Shown here piece after piece: positions 35,553 to 45,038 of a stretch of DNA of 64,000 nt; the first letter of the stretch is position 1; every line of letters begins with the position of its first letter. The translations under genes were made by a program, and so were the position numbers. The stretch lies in assembly GCA_963798195.1 (NCBI GenBank), contig CAWCSF010000010.1, forward strand, positions 1,612,001 to 1,676,000. Direction: 5' to 3'. A model generated the notes under the pieces. It made no database searches, was not told the origin of the DNA, and saw nothing but the letters and a program-made list of their open reading frames with translations. This DNA comes from CAVSRC01 sp963798195 (GTDB lineage: Bacteria > Pseudomonadota > Alphaproteobacteria > Rhizobiales > Kaistiaceae).

Positions 35553-37750
35553 GTCCCGGCGTTTCCTATCAGATCGAACCAGCCGGCCTCGTCGATGACC
35601 GCGACGCCGTGCTTTTGCGCCTCCTTCAGCTTGGACCCGGCGCCGGGACCGGCAACGAGGAGATCGGTCTTCTTCGACACCGAACCCGACACCTTGGCGC
35701 CAAGGCGCTCGGCCATGGCCTTGGCCTCATCGCGGCTCATGCGCTCCAGCGAGCCGGTGAAGACGACCGTCTTGCCGGCGACCGGCGAGTCACTGGCCGC
35801 CTGTTCCGCGTCGCGGATGGTGACCTGGGCCACCAGCTTCTCGACCACATCGCGGTTGTGCGCTTCGCCGAAATAGCGGGCGACGGCCTCCACCACCGTC
35901 TCGCCGATCTGGTCGACGGCGTCCATTTCCTCGCGGGCCGCCGTGTCGCCTTCGGCGATGCGGAGTGCGGCGTCGTGAAACGCCTGCCACGTGCCATAGG
36001 CGCGGGCGAGCTGGCGCGCGGTGGTCTCGCCGACGTGGCGGATGCCGAGCGCGTTGATGAAGCGCTCCAGCGGGATCTCGCGGCGGGCGTCGATGGCGGC
36101 GAAGAGGTTGCGCACGGAGACCTCGCCGAAGCCTTCGACATCCTTCAGCTTCTTGAGGTTCTTCGCGTCACGCTCGCGCAGCGTGAAAATCTCCGCCGGC
36201 GAGTGGACCGGCAGGTCCTCGCTCTCGGCATAGAAATATTCGATCTGCTTCTCGCCGAGACCTTCGATGTCGAAGGCTGCGCGGGACACGAAGTGGCGGA
36301 GGTGCTCCTTGCGTTGGAAGGGGCACGCGAACTCGCCGGAGCAGCGGCGTACGATGCCCTCCCCTCCGGCTGCGGTCTCCTCACGGACGACCGGCGTCTT
36401 CAGCGGGCACGGGCAGATCTTCGGGAAATCGTAGGGCTTGGCACTCTTCGGGCGAAGCGCGAGATCGACGGAAAGCACCTGCGGGATGACGTCGCCGGCG
36501 CGCTGAACGGTAACCGTGTCGCCGATGCGGATATCGACCGGCTCGCCCTTGTCGTCGAGGCGCAGCGGCTGGCCGTCGCGACCGAAGCCACGAATATAGT
36601 CCTCGTTGTGGAGGGTCGCGTTTTCGACCACGACGCCCCCGACGGTGACCGGCTTCAGCCGGGCGACCGGGGTGAGCGCGCCGGTGCGGCCGACCTGGAT
36701 GTCGATGGCCTCCAGAACGGTCGTAGCCTTCTCGGCGGGGAATTTGTGGGCGATCGCCCAGCGCGGACTGCGCGTGCGGAAGCCGAGGCGGGCCTGAAGC
36801 GCCAGCGAGTCCACCTTGTAGACGACACCGTCGATATCGTAATCGAGCCGCGCCCGCTGCTTTTCGATCGCGCGATAGACGTCGAGCGCCTGTTCGACGG
36901 TCTCGCAGCGCTGCATCAGCGGGTTGATGGCAAAGCCCCATTTGGCGAAGGCCTTGACCATGCCCATCTGCGTGTCGGCCGGCAGATCGCTCATCTCGCC
37001 CCACGCATAGGCAAAGAAGCGGAGCGGCCGCGAGGCCGTGACCTTCGGGTCCTTCTGGCGCAGCGAACCGGCCGCCGTGTTGCGCGGATTGACGTAGAGG
37101 GGTTTGCCCTCCTTCGCCTGAATCTCGTTGAGCTTCGCAAAGTCCTTTTTGCCGAGATAAATCTCGCCGCGCACCTCGACCACTGCCGGCACACCTTTCG
37201 GCAGGGTGTGGGGGATGTCCTTGATCGTGCGGATGTTGGCGGTGACATCCTCGCCGGCGACGCCATCGCCACGCGTGGCACCGAGCACGAGCTTGCCCGC
37301 CTCGTAACGCAGCGACATCGACAGGCCGTCGATCTTCGGCTCCGCCGTCAGCGCGATCGGATCGTCCTTGGGACGGCCGAGGAAACGGTACATCTGGTTG
37401 ACGAAATCGCGGACGTCCTCCTCATCGAAGGCATTCTCCAGCGACAGCATCGAGACGGCGTGGCGGACGGTAGCGAACTTCCCGGTCGGCGCCACTCCGA
37501 CGCGCTCGGTTGGGCTGTCGGTGCGCTTCAGCTCCGGGAACCGGGCCTCGATGGCGAGGTTGCGCTGACGCAGCGCATCATATTCAGCGTCCGAAACGGT
37601 CGGCTTGTCCTCGGCATAGTAGCGCCGGTCGTGGCCGGCAATCTCCTCGGCAAGGCGCGCAAGCTCCGCCGCGGCTTCCGCCGCGCTGAGCTTCTCGACC
37701 GGCTTTTTGGTTCCCGCGGCTGGCGCCATCGATTCCTCTTCTGGCGCCAT
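35549..37750 (-). CDS. ligA: NAD-dependent DNA ligase
   Basis: 733-residue essential ligase that seals Okazaki fragments. The order is: Ia domain (AEIAGHDRRYYAEDKPTVSDAEYD), adenylation domain with the lysine nucleophile in AEPKIDGLSMS, OB fold (GRTGALTPVARLKPV), four-cysteine zinc site (CPCP and RRCSGEFACPF), helix-hairpin-helix repeats (GIRHVGETTARQLA) and a C-terminal BRCT domain (VAGKTVVFTGSLERMSRDEAKAMAERLG). It starts 1 base after the MFS gene stop. A second ATG at codon 8 is possible. Confidence 0.97.
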   Translation of the reverse strand: MAPEEESMAPAAGTKKPVEKLSAAEAAAELARLAEEIAGHDRRYYAEDKPTVSDAEYDALRQRNLAIEARFPELKRTDSPTERVGVAPTGKFATVRHAVSMLSLENAFDEEDVRDFVNQMYRFLGRPKDDPIALTAEPKIDGLSMSLRYEAGKLVLGATRGDGVAGEDVTANIRTIKDIPHTLPKGVPAVVEVRGEIYLGKKDFAKLNEIQAKEGKPLYVNPRNTAAGSLRQKDPKVTASRPLRFFAYAWGEMSDLPADTQMGMVKAFAKWGFAINPLMQRCETVEQALDVYRAIEKQRARLDYDIDGVVYKVDSLALQARLGFRTRSPRWAIAHKFPAEKATTVLEAIDIQVGRTGALTPVARLKPVTVGGVVVENATLHNEDYIRGFGRDGQPLRLDDKGEPVDIRIGDTVTVQRAGDVIPQVLSVDLALRPKSAKPYDFPKICPCPLKTPVVREETAAGGEGIVRRCSGEFACPFQRKEHLRHFVSRAAFDIEGLGEKQIEYFYAESEDLPVHSPAEIFTLRERDAKNLKKLKDVEGFGEVSVRNLFAAIDARREIPLERFINALGIRHVGETTARQLARAYGTWQAFHDAALRIAEGDTAAREEMDAVDQIGETVVEAVARYFGEAHNRDVVEKLVAQVTIRDAEQAASDSPVAGKTVVFTGSLERMSRDEAKAMAERLGAKVSGSVSKKTDLLVAGPGAGSKLKEAQKHGVAVIDEAGWFDLIGNAGT

Positions 37751-37751
37751 T

Positions 37752-39035
37752 CTATTGCGGTTGGGGCTCCGGCTTAACCGGTTTTACCTGCTGCTTGGCA
37801 GCAGCCTTTTTGAACGCCTGCCGCTGCATCAGGGCCAGCGCGATCACGAAAAGCACCGCGGCGATGCCGAACGCGATGCCCGGCAGATGGAGCGGCGCCT
37901 CGGGACTGATGAAATAGGCGAACAGCGACGCTCCGACGGGGGCTGCGACGATAGCCGTTGCGGTGCCGACGCTGGTAAGCGCGCCTTGCAGCAGCCCCTG
38001 CTCGTCCGGCGGCACGGCGCGGGTGACCAGCGCCTGGATGGCCGGCCCGGCGTTGCCCCAGCCGAGCACATAGAGAACGAGAACGACGTAGACCATCCAC
38101 GCCTGGGTGGCGATCGAGAACAGGACGAGGCTGACCGCGCCCATGGCGAGACCAAGCGCGAGCGTGCGCACCTCGCCCAGCCAGGGCACGACGACCCGCA
38201 CCAGCCCACCCTGAACCAGCGCGATCATCACGCCGAATGCGGCCAGCGACACGCCGACGCCGAACGGTCCCCAGCCGTAGCGATAGCCGGTGTAGAGCAC
38301 CCAGTTCGTCTCCAGCAGACGCTCGCCGAGATTGGAGAGCACGAAGATGACGATGATCGCCATGACGAAGGGATATTTCGCCAGCACGAAGAAGGCGCCG
38401 ATGGGATTGGCCTCGCGCAGGCGGAACGCCTTGCGATTTTCGGGCGGCAGCGATTCGCGGAGGAAGAAGAAGGCGACAATGAGCGCCACGGCGCTGGTGC
38501 CGGCCGCCGCCAGGAACGGAACGCGAGAGCCGATCTCGCCGAGGAAACCACCGAGGAATGGACCGGCGACGAAGCCGATGCCGAAGGCGACGCCGATCAG
38601 CCCGAAATTCTGCGCACGTCGCTCGGGCGGGCTAATGTCGGCGATGTAAGCGGAGGCGGTGGTCACCGAGGCGCCCATGATGCCGCCGATGATGCGGGCC
38701 GCCGCAACCCACCACAGGTTCGGCGCGACGGCGAGCAGCAGATAGTCGAGAACCAGCCCGAGCAGGGAGAAGAGGATGACCGGGCGGCGGCCGAAGCGAT
38801 CCGACAGCGCGCCGAGCGCCGGGCCGAAGCCGAACAGCATCGCGGAGTAGAGCGCGACGATCCAGCCATAGACCGAGGACGCGGAAGCGACGTCGCCCTG
38901 GGTCATCTCCTTGATGAGGATCGGCAGGATCGGCCACATCAGGCCAATGCCGAGGAGATCAATGACGACGACGACGAGGATGATGATGAGGTTCGTGCGT
39001 TCCGGCCTCACCGCGCCACCCGCCGCATCCGCCAT
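37752..39035 (-). CDS. TetA-like MFS exporter
   Basis: 427 residues, about 12 hydrophobic helices. Motif A is FGPALGALSDRFGRRPVILFS and the first helix includes VVVVIDLLGIGLMWPILP, both typical of the TCR/Tet branch of drug/H+ antiporters. The C-terminus is Lys/Pro/Gln-rich. The substrate is unknown; the family also includes non-tetracycline exporters. It lies between recN and ligA on the same strand. The much longer open frame upstream is out-of-frame antisense-like material in recN. Confidence 0.88.
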   Translation of the reverse strand: MADAAGGAVRPERTNLIIILVVVVIDLLGIGLMWPILPILIKEMTQGDVASASSVYGWIVALYSAMLFGFGPALGALSDRFGRRPVILFSLLGLVLDYLLLAVAPNLWWVAAARIIGGIMGASVTTASAYIADISPPERRAQNFGLIGVAFGIGFVAGPFLGGFLGEIGSRVPFLAAAGTSAVALIVAFFFLRESLPPENRKAFRLREANPIGAFFVLAKYPFVMAIIVIFVLSNLGERLLETNWVLYTGYRYGWGPFGVGVSLAAFGVMIALVQGGLVRVVVPWLGEVRTLALGLAMGAVSLVLFSIATQAWMVYVVLVLYVLGWGNAGPAIQALVTRAVPPDEQGLLQGALTSVGTATAIVAAPVGASLFAYFISPEAPLHLPGIAFGIAAVLFVIALALMQRQAFKKAAAKQQVKPVKPEPQPQ

Positions 39036-39172
39036 TATTTGCTTTCCCGTCTCACTTTCGCGCGCGGGCTTTTCAGACACGATCCAGCGCCGTTGTGCAA
39101 GGCGCGGCACTGCCGCACCTCGCCGGAAATACAGGCAATTCCTCCGGAAACCTCGTTCGGCCGGCCCTATCC

Positions 39173-40843
39173 TCAGGCGGCGCCGAGGATGAGGCGCTCC
39201 GCGGCGGCGCGGGCCTCGTCGGTGACGGTGGCGCCGGCCAGCATGCGGGCGATCTCCTCGCGGCGGCGGGGCGGATCGAGCGGCGTGACGCTGGTGGTGA
39301 CCGCCTTGCCCGCCTTCACCGTCTGCTTCGCGACCAGCAGGTGACCGCGGGCGCGAGCGGCAACCTGCGGCGCGTGGGTGACCGCAAGCACCTGCACCCG
39401 CTCGGCAAGGCGGGCGAGCCGCGCACCGATGGCATCGGCAACCGCGCCGCCTACGGCGGTGTCGACTTCGTCGAAGATCAGCGTCGGCGCGGAGCCGCGA
39501 TCGGCGAGCGCTACCTTCAGCGCCAGCAGGAAACGGGCAAGCTCGCCGCCGGAGGCAACCTTCATCAGAGGGCCGGGCGCAGTGCCGGGGTTGGTGCGAA
39601 CAAGGAAGGCGATGTCGTCGATGCCTGTTTCCGAGCGTCGCTCCGGCGCGCTTTCCAGCGAGGCAAAGAACGCGGCACGTTCGAGCTTGAGCGCAGGGAG
39701 CTCGGTGGCAACCGCCTTCTCCAGCTTCGTGCCGGCAGCGCGGCGCTTCCTGGAAAGCGCCGCAGCCTTTGCGTCGTAGTCGGCGCGGGCGGCCAGCGCG
39801 GATTTCTCCAGACCGGCGAGGCGTTCCTCGCCGGATTCCAGCGCGGCGAGATCGGCCGCCATCCGCGCGGCCAGCGCCGGCAGGTCGGCGACCGTGACCG
39901 AGTGCTTGCGCGCCGCAGCCCGAAGCGCGAAGAGCCGCTCCTCGGTACGCTCCAGCTCGCGCGGATCGAAATTGGCGGCGGCGAGCGCGCCGGCAAGGCC
40001 TTGCTCGGCCTCTTCGAGGGCGGTCAGCGCCCTGTCGAGCGCGGCCACCGCGCTGTCGAGCAGCCCGCCGGCTTCGGGCGCCTTGCGCTCCAGCCGGCGG
40101 ACTAGGCTGGCGAGGATCGGCACTGGCGACGCATTGCCGGCAACGGTCTCGTGGGCATCGGAGATATCGCCGGATATCTTCTCGGCGCGCATCATCTGCG
40201 CGCGGCGGTCGGCGAGCGCATCCTCCTCGTCCGCCTCCGGCGCCAGCGTGGCGAGTTCGTCCACCGCCGCCCGGAGGTAGTCCGCCTCGGCCCGGGCCGC
40301 GGCGATCTGCGTCTTCAGGGCAGCGACGGCGGCATCCGCTCCGCGCCACGCGGCATGGGCGGCGGTAACGGCCGCGCGCTCGCGATCGAGGCCGCCGAAG
40401 GCATCGAGCAACGCGCGGTGCATGGACGGCTCGACCATGGCGCGATCGTCGTGCTGGCCGTGGATCTCGACCAGCGCCGCGCCGACCTGACGGAGCAGCA
40501 CGACCGAAACCGGCTGATCGTTGACGAAGGCGCGGCTGCGCCCGTCGTTGCCCTGCACACGGCGCAGGATGAGGTCGCCCTCGGCATCGATGCCGCTTTC
40601 CGTCAATAAGCCGCGTGCCGGGTGATCGGCGGGCACGTCGAAGACGGCGGTGACATCACCCTGGGTCGCGCCCTCGCGCACCAGCGAAGCATCGCCACGG
40701 CCGCCGAGCGCCAGCGAAAGCGAGTCGAGCAGGATGGACTTGCCGGCGCCTGTCTCGCCGGTGAACACGGTCAGCCCGGCCGCGAAGTCCGTCGTCAGAC
40801 GATCGATGATGACAATGTCGCGAATGGCGAGGGCGACGAGCAT
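39173..40843 (-). CDS. recN: DNA repair protein RecN
   Basis: 556-residue SMC-like ATPase for double-strand break repair. The N-terminal head has LVALAIRDIVIIDRL and the Walker A GETGAGKS (about residue 31), with Walker B LIFDEVDTAVGG in the C-terminal head. Between them lies a coiled coil (about 160-370). The ABC signature is SGGELARFLLALK. The start at MLVALAIRD matches the family length; upstream codons run toward bamD. Follows bamD as in many alphaproteobacteria. Confidence 0.95.
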   Translation of the reverse strand: MLVALAIRDIVIIDRLTTDFAAGLTVFTGETGAGKSILLDSLSLALGGRGDASLVREGATQGDVTAVFDVPADHPARGLLTESGIDAEGDLILRRVQGNDGRSRAFVNDQPVSVVLLRQVGAALVEIHGQHDDRAMVEPSMHRALLDAFGGLDRERAAVTAAHAAWRGADAAVAALKTQIAAARAEADYLRAAVDELATLAPEADEEDALADRRAQMMRAEKISGDISDAHETVAGNASPVPILASLVRRLERKAPEAGGLLDSAVAALDRALTALEEAEQGLAGALAAANFDPRELERTEERLFALRAAARKHSVTVADLPALAARMAADLAALESGEERLAGLEKSALAARADYDAKAAALSRKRRAAGTKLEKAVATELPALKLERAAFFASLESAPERRSETGIDDIAFLVRTNPGTAPGPLMKVASGGELARFLLALKVALADRGSAPTLIFDEVDTAVGGAVADAIGARLARLAERVQVLAVTHAPQVAARARGHLLVAKQTVKAGKAVTTSVTPLDPPRRREEIARMLAGATVTDEARAAAERLILGAA

Positions 40844-40871
40844 GGCCGCACCGGCGTGAGTCGAATGGGAA

Positions 40872-41777
40872 TCAGCTCGTATTCTTGCCGGAAAACGCCT
40901 TGCTAATCCAAGACCCCGAGTTCTCACGCGGCTCGAGACCGCCGGTCTGCAGGAGCTTGTACGCGTCCTTGTACCACTGGCTGTCGGGGAAATTGTGCCC
41001 GAGGATCGCGGTCGCGGTCTGCGCCTCGTCGACCAGGCCGAGCGCCATGTTGGCTTCAGCCAAGCGCTCCAGAGCCTCCTCGACGTGACGGGTCGACTGG
41101 TACTGGGTCACCACGACCTTGAAGCGGTTGATCGCAGCCAGATATTCGCGCCGCTCAAGATAGTATCGCCCGACCTGCATCTCCTTGCCGGCAAGCTGGT
41201 CGCGCGCGACGATGATCTTCGCCTTGGCGTCGGCGACGTATTCCGAATCCGGGTAGTTGTTGACGATCTCTTCCAGAGACGCGACGGCCTTGCGCGTGAT
41301 GTCCTGGTCGCGCGTCACGTCGGGAATCTGTTTGTAGTACGACTGGCCAACCAGATACTGGGCGTAGGCGGCATCCGGGCTGCCCGGGTAAAGCGCCAGG
41401 TAGCGGCTGCCCGAACCGACCGTCTCCTCGAACCTGCCGCGCTTGTAGCTGGCGAAGGTGGACATGATCAGCGCCTTGCGGGCGTATTCCGAATAGGGAT
41501 GCTGGCGGTCGACCTCGTCGAAGCTCTTCACCGCATCGGTCAGCTTGCCGGCGTTCAGGTAGGCAAGGCCCTCGTTGTAAAGGGTGCCGGCGGGCTGATC
41601 GTCGGCAAAGGCATCGGGCGTGCCCTCCACCGACGTGGAGCAGGCGGCGAGCCCGGCAACGACCGCAGCAAGACCGAGCCAGCGCAGCTGCGCCAGCGGC
41701 GTGCCCTGCCGAACCGTCTTCAGGAGCGAATCGCAAATCGTCCGCACACCCTGCCTGCCTTTGTTCAATTCAACCAT
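40872..41777 (-). CDS. bamD: Outer-membrane assembly lipoprotein BamD (ComL)
   Basis: Essential component of the BAM complex that inserts beta-barrel proteins. 301 residues. A basic N-terminus leads into a hydrophobic segment with the lipobox LAAC at about residues 43-46, and tetratricopeptide-like repeats fill residues about 60-270 (AGTLYNEGLAYLNAGKL, YAQYLVGQSYYKQI, YPDSEYVADAKAKI). The N-terminal part before the signal sequence is longer than usual, so the true start may be further in. It sits between lpxC and recN. Confidence 0.93.
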   Translation of the reverse strand: MVELNKGRQGVRTICDSLLKTVRQGTPLAQLRWLGLAAVVAGLAACSTSVEGTPDAFADDQPAGTLYNEGLAYLNAGKLTDAVKSFDEVDRQHPYSEYARKALIMSTFASYKRGRFEETVGSGSRYLALYPGSPDAAYAQYLVGQSYYKQIPDVTRDQDITRKAVASLEEIVNNYPDSEYVADAKAKIIVARDQLAGKEMQVGRYYLERREYLAAINRFKVVVTQYQSTRHVEEALERLAEANMALGLVDEAQTATAILGHNFPDSQWYKDAYKLLQTGGLEPRENSGSWISKAFSGKNTS

Positions 41778-41872
41778 CCAAGCGCGATCTAGTAGCCGAA
41801 AACCGCCAGCGTCGCTACGTCCGGTGACAGGTCAATCGTGCGAATTTGTGGCAAAAGGCCGGGTTTCCGCCC

Positions 41873-42844
41873 TCAGGACGCATCCGGCGCGAAAGCCGCG
41901 GCCGCCAAACCCGCCGCAAAACCGGCATGGGCGGTTTCCCGGCGTTCCCGGGCGACCGGCTGCGGGCTCTTTTCCTGCACGATGGCCCACGCGCCCTTCT
42001 CGGCGATCAGCGCTTCGATGGCCATGACGTTCAGCCGGTGGCCGCCGCGGAACGAACGATAGAGGCCGAGAATCGGAGCACCCGCCAGGGCGATGTCGCC
42101 CACCGCGTCCAGCGCCTTGTGGCGGACGAACTCGTCGGCGTAGCGCAGGCCTTCCGGATTGATGATGCGGTCTTCGCCAACAACCACTGCGTTATCGAGA
42201 GAAGCGCCGCGGGCAAGTCCCCGCTCCCACAACCGTTCGACATCGGCCAGGAAGCCGAACGTGCGCGCCCGCGCGATTTCGCGGCGGAACACTTCACCGT
42301 CGATGTCGGCGGCAAACGTCTGCCGGCCGACCAACGGATTGGCGAAGTCGATCTCGACCTCGACCCGCATGGTGTGATGCGGATGGAACTCGGCGAAAGC
42401 GTCACCGTGCTGCACCCTCACCGGCCGCAGCACTTTCAAGTAGGACCGCGGCGCATCAAGCGCCGCAATGCCGGCCGCATCGACCGCCTCGATGAAGGCG
42501 TCCGCGCTGCCGTCCATCACCGGCACCTCGGGCCCGTCGATCTCGATCGTCGCGTTGTCGATATCGAGGGCGCTCAACGTCGCCATGAGATGCTCTATCG
42601 TCGCCACCGAAGAGCCGTTGACGCCAACCGCTGTGCAAAAATCGGTAGCGCTGACGTTCGAATAATGGGCCCGGACCGGATCGTGGCTATCGTCGCCATT
42701 GCTGCGGCGGAAACAGATGCCGCTGCCGGCTTCGGCCGGATGGATGGTCAGCGACGCCGGCATGCCGCTATGAACGCCTACGCCGCTCACCGTCGCACTG
42801 CGCCGCAACGTGCACTGCCTACCGTTCGATCGATCGCCCGCCAT
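41873..42844 (-). CDS. lpxC: UDP-3-O-acyl-N-acetylglucosamine deacetylase
   Basis: First committed enzyme of lipid A synthesis, a zinc deacetylase. 323 residues. It shows LRRSATVSGVGVHSG, the zinc histidines in VATIEHLMATL and in HKALDAVGDIAL, GPEVPVMDGSADAF and the catalytic FRGGHRLNV near the C-terminus. The C-terminal 25 residues are an Ala-rich tail. An ATG at 42844 was preferred to a TTG two codons upstream. It follows ftsZ after a strong terminator and a 200-base gap. Confidence 0.96.
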   Translation of the reverse strand: MAGDRSNGRQCTLRRSATVSGVGVHSGMPASLTIHPAEAGSGICFRRSNGDDSHDPVRAHYSNVSATDFCTAVGVNGSSVATIEHLMATLSALDIDNATIEIDGPEVPVMDGSADAFIEAVDAAGIAALDAPRSYLKVLRPVRVQHGDAFAEFHPHHTMRVEVEIDFANPLVGRQTFAADIDGEVFRREIARARTFGFLADVERLWERGLARGASLDNAVVVGEDRIINPEGLRYADEFVRHKALDAVGDIALAGAPILGLYRSFRGGHRLNVMAIEALIAEKGAWAIVQEKSPQPVARERRETAHAGFAAGLAAAAFAPDAS

Positions 42845-43000
42845 ACCCAAGTGCCGCCCCGAAAAAACCTGATTCCTGCCCGGTTCGAGGCAAGACTAGT
42901 CGGGCTGCCGGATACCGCCAAATCACGCTTTCTAACCCAATGTTACGCGGCATCCACGATGTGGCCGAAGCCTGAACTTATCATAAATTCAAATGATTAC

Positions 43001-43030
43001 GGGCCGGCATTGACGTAACAATGCCGGCCC
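43001..43030 (-). terminator. Terminator after ftsZ
   Basis: Perfect 12-bp stem GGGCCGGCATTG / CAATGCCGGCCC with a 6-base loop, 20 bases beyond the ftsZ stop. It closes the dcw transcript. The AT-rich DNA that follows on the minus strand (TTTGAATTTATGATAAG) may hold the lpxC promoter. Confidence 0.8.
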
Positions 43031-43050
43031 GCCGTCACACGTCCCCGACG

Positions 43051-44931
43051 CTAGTTCGCTTGCCGGCGGAGGAACGCCGGAATCTCCAGTTCGTCGTCTG
43101 CCGACCGCGAATCGCGTGGGGCCGGTCGGCCATGCGGATCAAGATCGCCGGCCCGCGGCTTGTACATCGCGTCGGGTGAAGCTGCCCGGGGCGCAGGCTG
43201 TGCGGCCCTTGGCTGCGGCGGCACCTGCGCCTGGGCCGGACGTTGCAACTGCCGAACGGGCTGCTGCGGGCGCGGCTGCATGCGCTCCGGCGCGCGCGCG
43301 GGCGGGCCAGCACCGATCGGATCCTCCTCACGGCGACCCAGGCCGACGCTCGCCAGCCGGCGAAGCAGGCTCATCGGTCCGCGATCGGCTTCATGATGCT
43401 GCTGCGGCGCCTGCTGTGGCTGCTGACGCTGGGCTTCCATCTGACGACGGGCGACGGCCGGAAAGTCCTCCGCCCTGGGCATGCGCTGCGGCGGAGCTTC
43501 AGGCGCCGGCGGAATGAACGGCGCGTCGGGTTCCGCCTCGTGCTCGTCGTGATGCATCGGCTGCTCGGAGTCGAGTTCGTCCGTAACGTAGTGGGCGGGA
43601 CCCGGCTCGAATGGCGCGATGGTAATGCCGGCGTCGGCGGCGCGGGCCGCCGTCGATGGCGTATTGGCGGCGGCCTGGCCTACGGCGATGGCGATGGCAT
43701 CGCGAGCCAATTCCGCAGCGGCAGGTGCCGGCTTCGGCGCCGGATTGACGTTTGCCGGCGGCGCGGCGCGGGCAACCATCGGAGCAGGCGCCGCCTGTGG
43801 GGCGGGCCGCGGCTGAGGCTGCGGAGCCGGCGCGGGCTTGATCGCGACCGGAGCCGGCTGGGGCTGCGGAGCAGGCTGCGGTGCGGGCACCGACTGGGCG
43901 ATGTTGCGCAGACGCTGGGTCATTTCGGCCGTGCGCAGTTCCGCGGGAGCAGTTTCCTCGCCGGGGATGCTCTCGATGCCGGTGGCGACCACCGACACGC
44001 GGATGACACCTTCCAGCTCTTCCTCGAACGTGGCGCCGAGAATGATGTTGGCGTCCGGATCGACCTCCTCGCGGATGCGGGTGGCAGCTTCGTCGACCTC
44101 GAACAGGGTGAGGTCCTTGCCGCCAGTGATCGAGATGAGCAGCCCGCGGGCGCCCTTCATCGAGGTCTCGTCGAGCAGCGGGTTGGCGATCGCCGCCTCG
44201 GCCGCCTGGATGGCACGACGGTCGCCAGAGGCTTCGCCGGTGCCCATCATGGCCTTGCCCATCTCGCGCATCACCGAACGCACGTCGGCGAAGTCGAGGT
44301 TGATCAGGCCTTCCTTGACCATCAGGTCGGTGATGCAGGCGACACCCGAGTAGAGCACCTGGTCGGCCATCGCGAAGGCATCGGCGAAGGTCGTCTTCTC
44401 GTTGGCGATCCGGAAGAGGTTCTGGTTCGGGATGACGATCAGCGTGTCGACGCAGGCCTGGAGTTCCTGGATGCCGGCGTCGGCAAGGCGCATACGGCGA
44501 ACACCCTCGAACTGGAAGGGCTTGGTGACCACGCCGACGGTGAGGATGCCGGCCTCGCGGGCGGCACGCGCGATGATCGGCGCCGCACCGGTACCGGTGC
44601 CGCCGCCCATGCCGGCGGTGACGAACACCATGTGCGAACCGGTCAGATGATCGGTGATCTCGTCGATCGCCTCTTCGGCGGCCGCGCGCCCGACCTCGGG
44701 CTGTGAACCGGCGCCAAGGCCCTCGGTGACCGCGACACCCATCTGGATGAGGCGCTCCGCCTTGGACGACATCAGCGCCTGCGAGTCGGTGTTGGCAACG
44801 ACGAACTCACACCCGATGAGGCCGGAGCGGATCATGTTGTTGACCGCGTTGCCACCGGCGCCGCCGACACCGAACACGGTGATTTTGGGCTTCAGTTCCT
44901 TGATCTCGGGCATTGTCAGGTTGATCGTCAT
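43051..44931 (-). CDS. ftsZ: Cell division GTPase FtsZ with long C-terminal linker
   Basis: Tubulin-like GTPase that forms the Z-ring. 626 residues. The core (about 12-325) has VFGVGGAGGNAVNNM, the tubulin signature GGGTGTGAAP and NLDFADVRSVM. It is followed by an unusually long Pro/Ala/Gln-rich disordered linker (about 330-610) and the conserved C-terminal peptide DDELEIPAFLRRQAN that binds FtsA and other partners. GAGGG lies just before the ATG. A 107-base gap separates it from ftsA, leaving room for its own promoter. Confidence 0.97.
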   Translation of the reverse strand: MTINLTMPEIKELKPKITVFGVGGAGGNAVNNMIRSGLIGCEFVVANTDSQALMSSKAERLIQMGVAVTEGLGAGSQPEVGRAAAEEAIDEITDHLTGSHMVFVTAGMGGGTGTGAAPIIARAAREAGILTVGVVTKPFQFEGVRRMRLADAGIQELQACVDTLIVIPNQNLFRIANEKTTFADAFAMADQVLYSGVACITDLMVKEGLINLDFADVRSVMREMGKAMMGTGEASGDRRAIQAAEAAIANPLLDETSMKGARGLLISITGGKDLTLFEVDEAATRIREEVDPDANIILGATFEEELEGVIRVSVVATGIESIPGEETAPAELRTAEMTQRLRNIAQSVPAPQPAPQPQPAPVAIKPAPAPQPQPRPAPQAAPAPMVARAAPPANVNPAPKPAPAAAELARDAIAIAVGQAAANTPSTAARAADAGITIAPFEPGPAHYVTDELDSEQPMHHDEHEAEPDAPFIPPAPEAPPQRMPRAEDFPAVARRQMEAQRQQPQQAPQQHHEADRGPMSLLRRLASVGLGRREEDPIGAGPPARAPERMQPRPQQPVRQLQRPAQAQVPPQPRAAQPAPRAASPDAMYKPRAGDLDPHGRPAPRDSRSADDELEIPAFLRRQAN

Positions 44932-45038
44932 GTGACCCTCGTCGTCTCTCCGTGTCGCGGCCGCCCGCGCGTCCCGTCGGCCAGGTACTTCCCTTCGGGG
45001 ACCGCCGCCGCGGCCACCTGACGTCGCTCGCGCGGCGC

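Noticed and set aside
35540..37777. Open frame of 745 codons antisense to ligA
   Set aside because: Shadow of a GC-rich gene; no domain is visible, while the minus-strand frame is a complete LigA.
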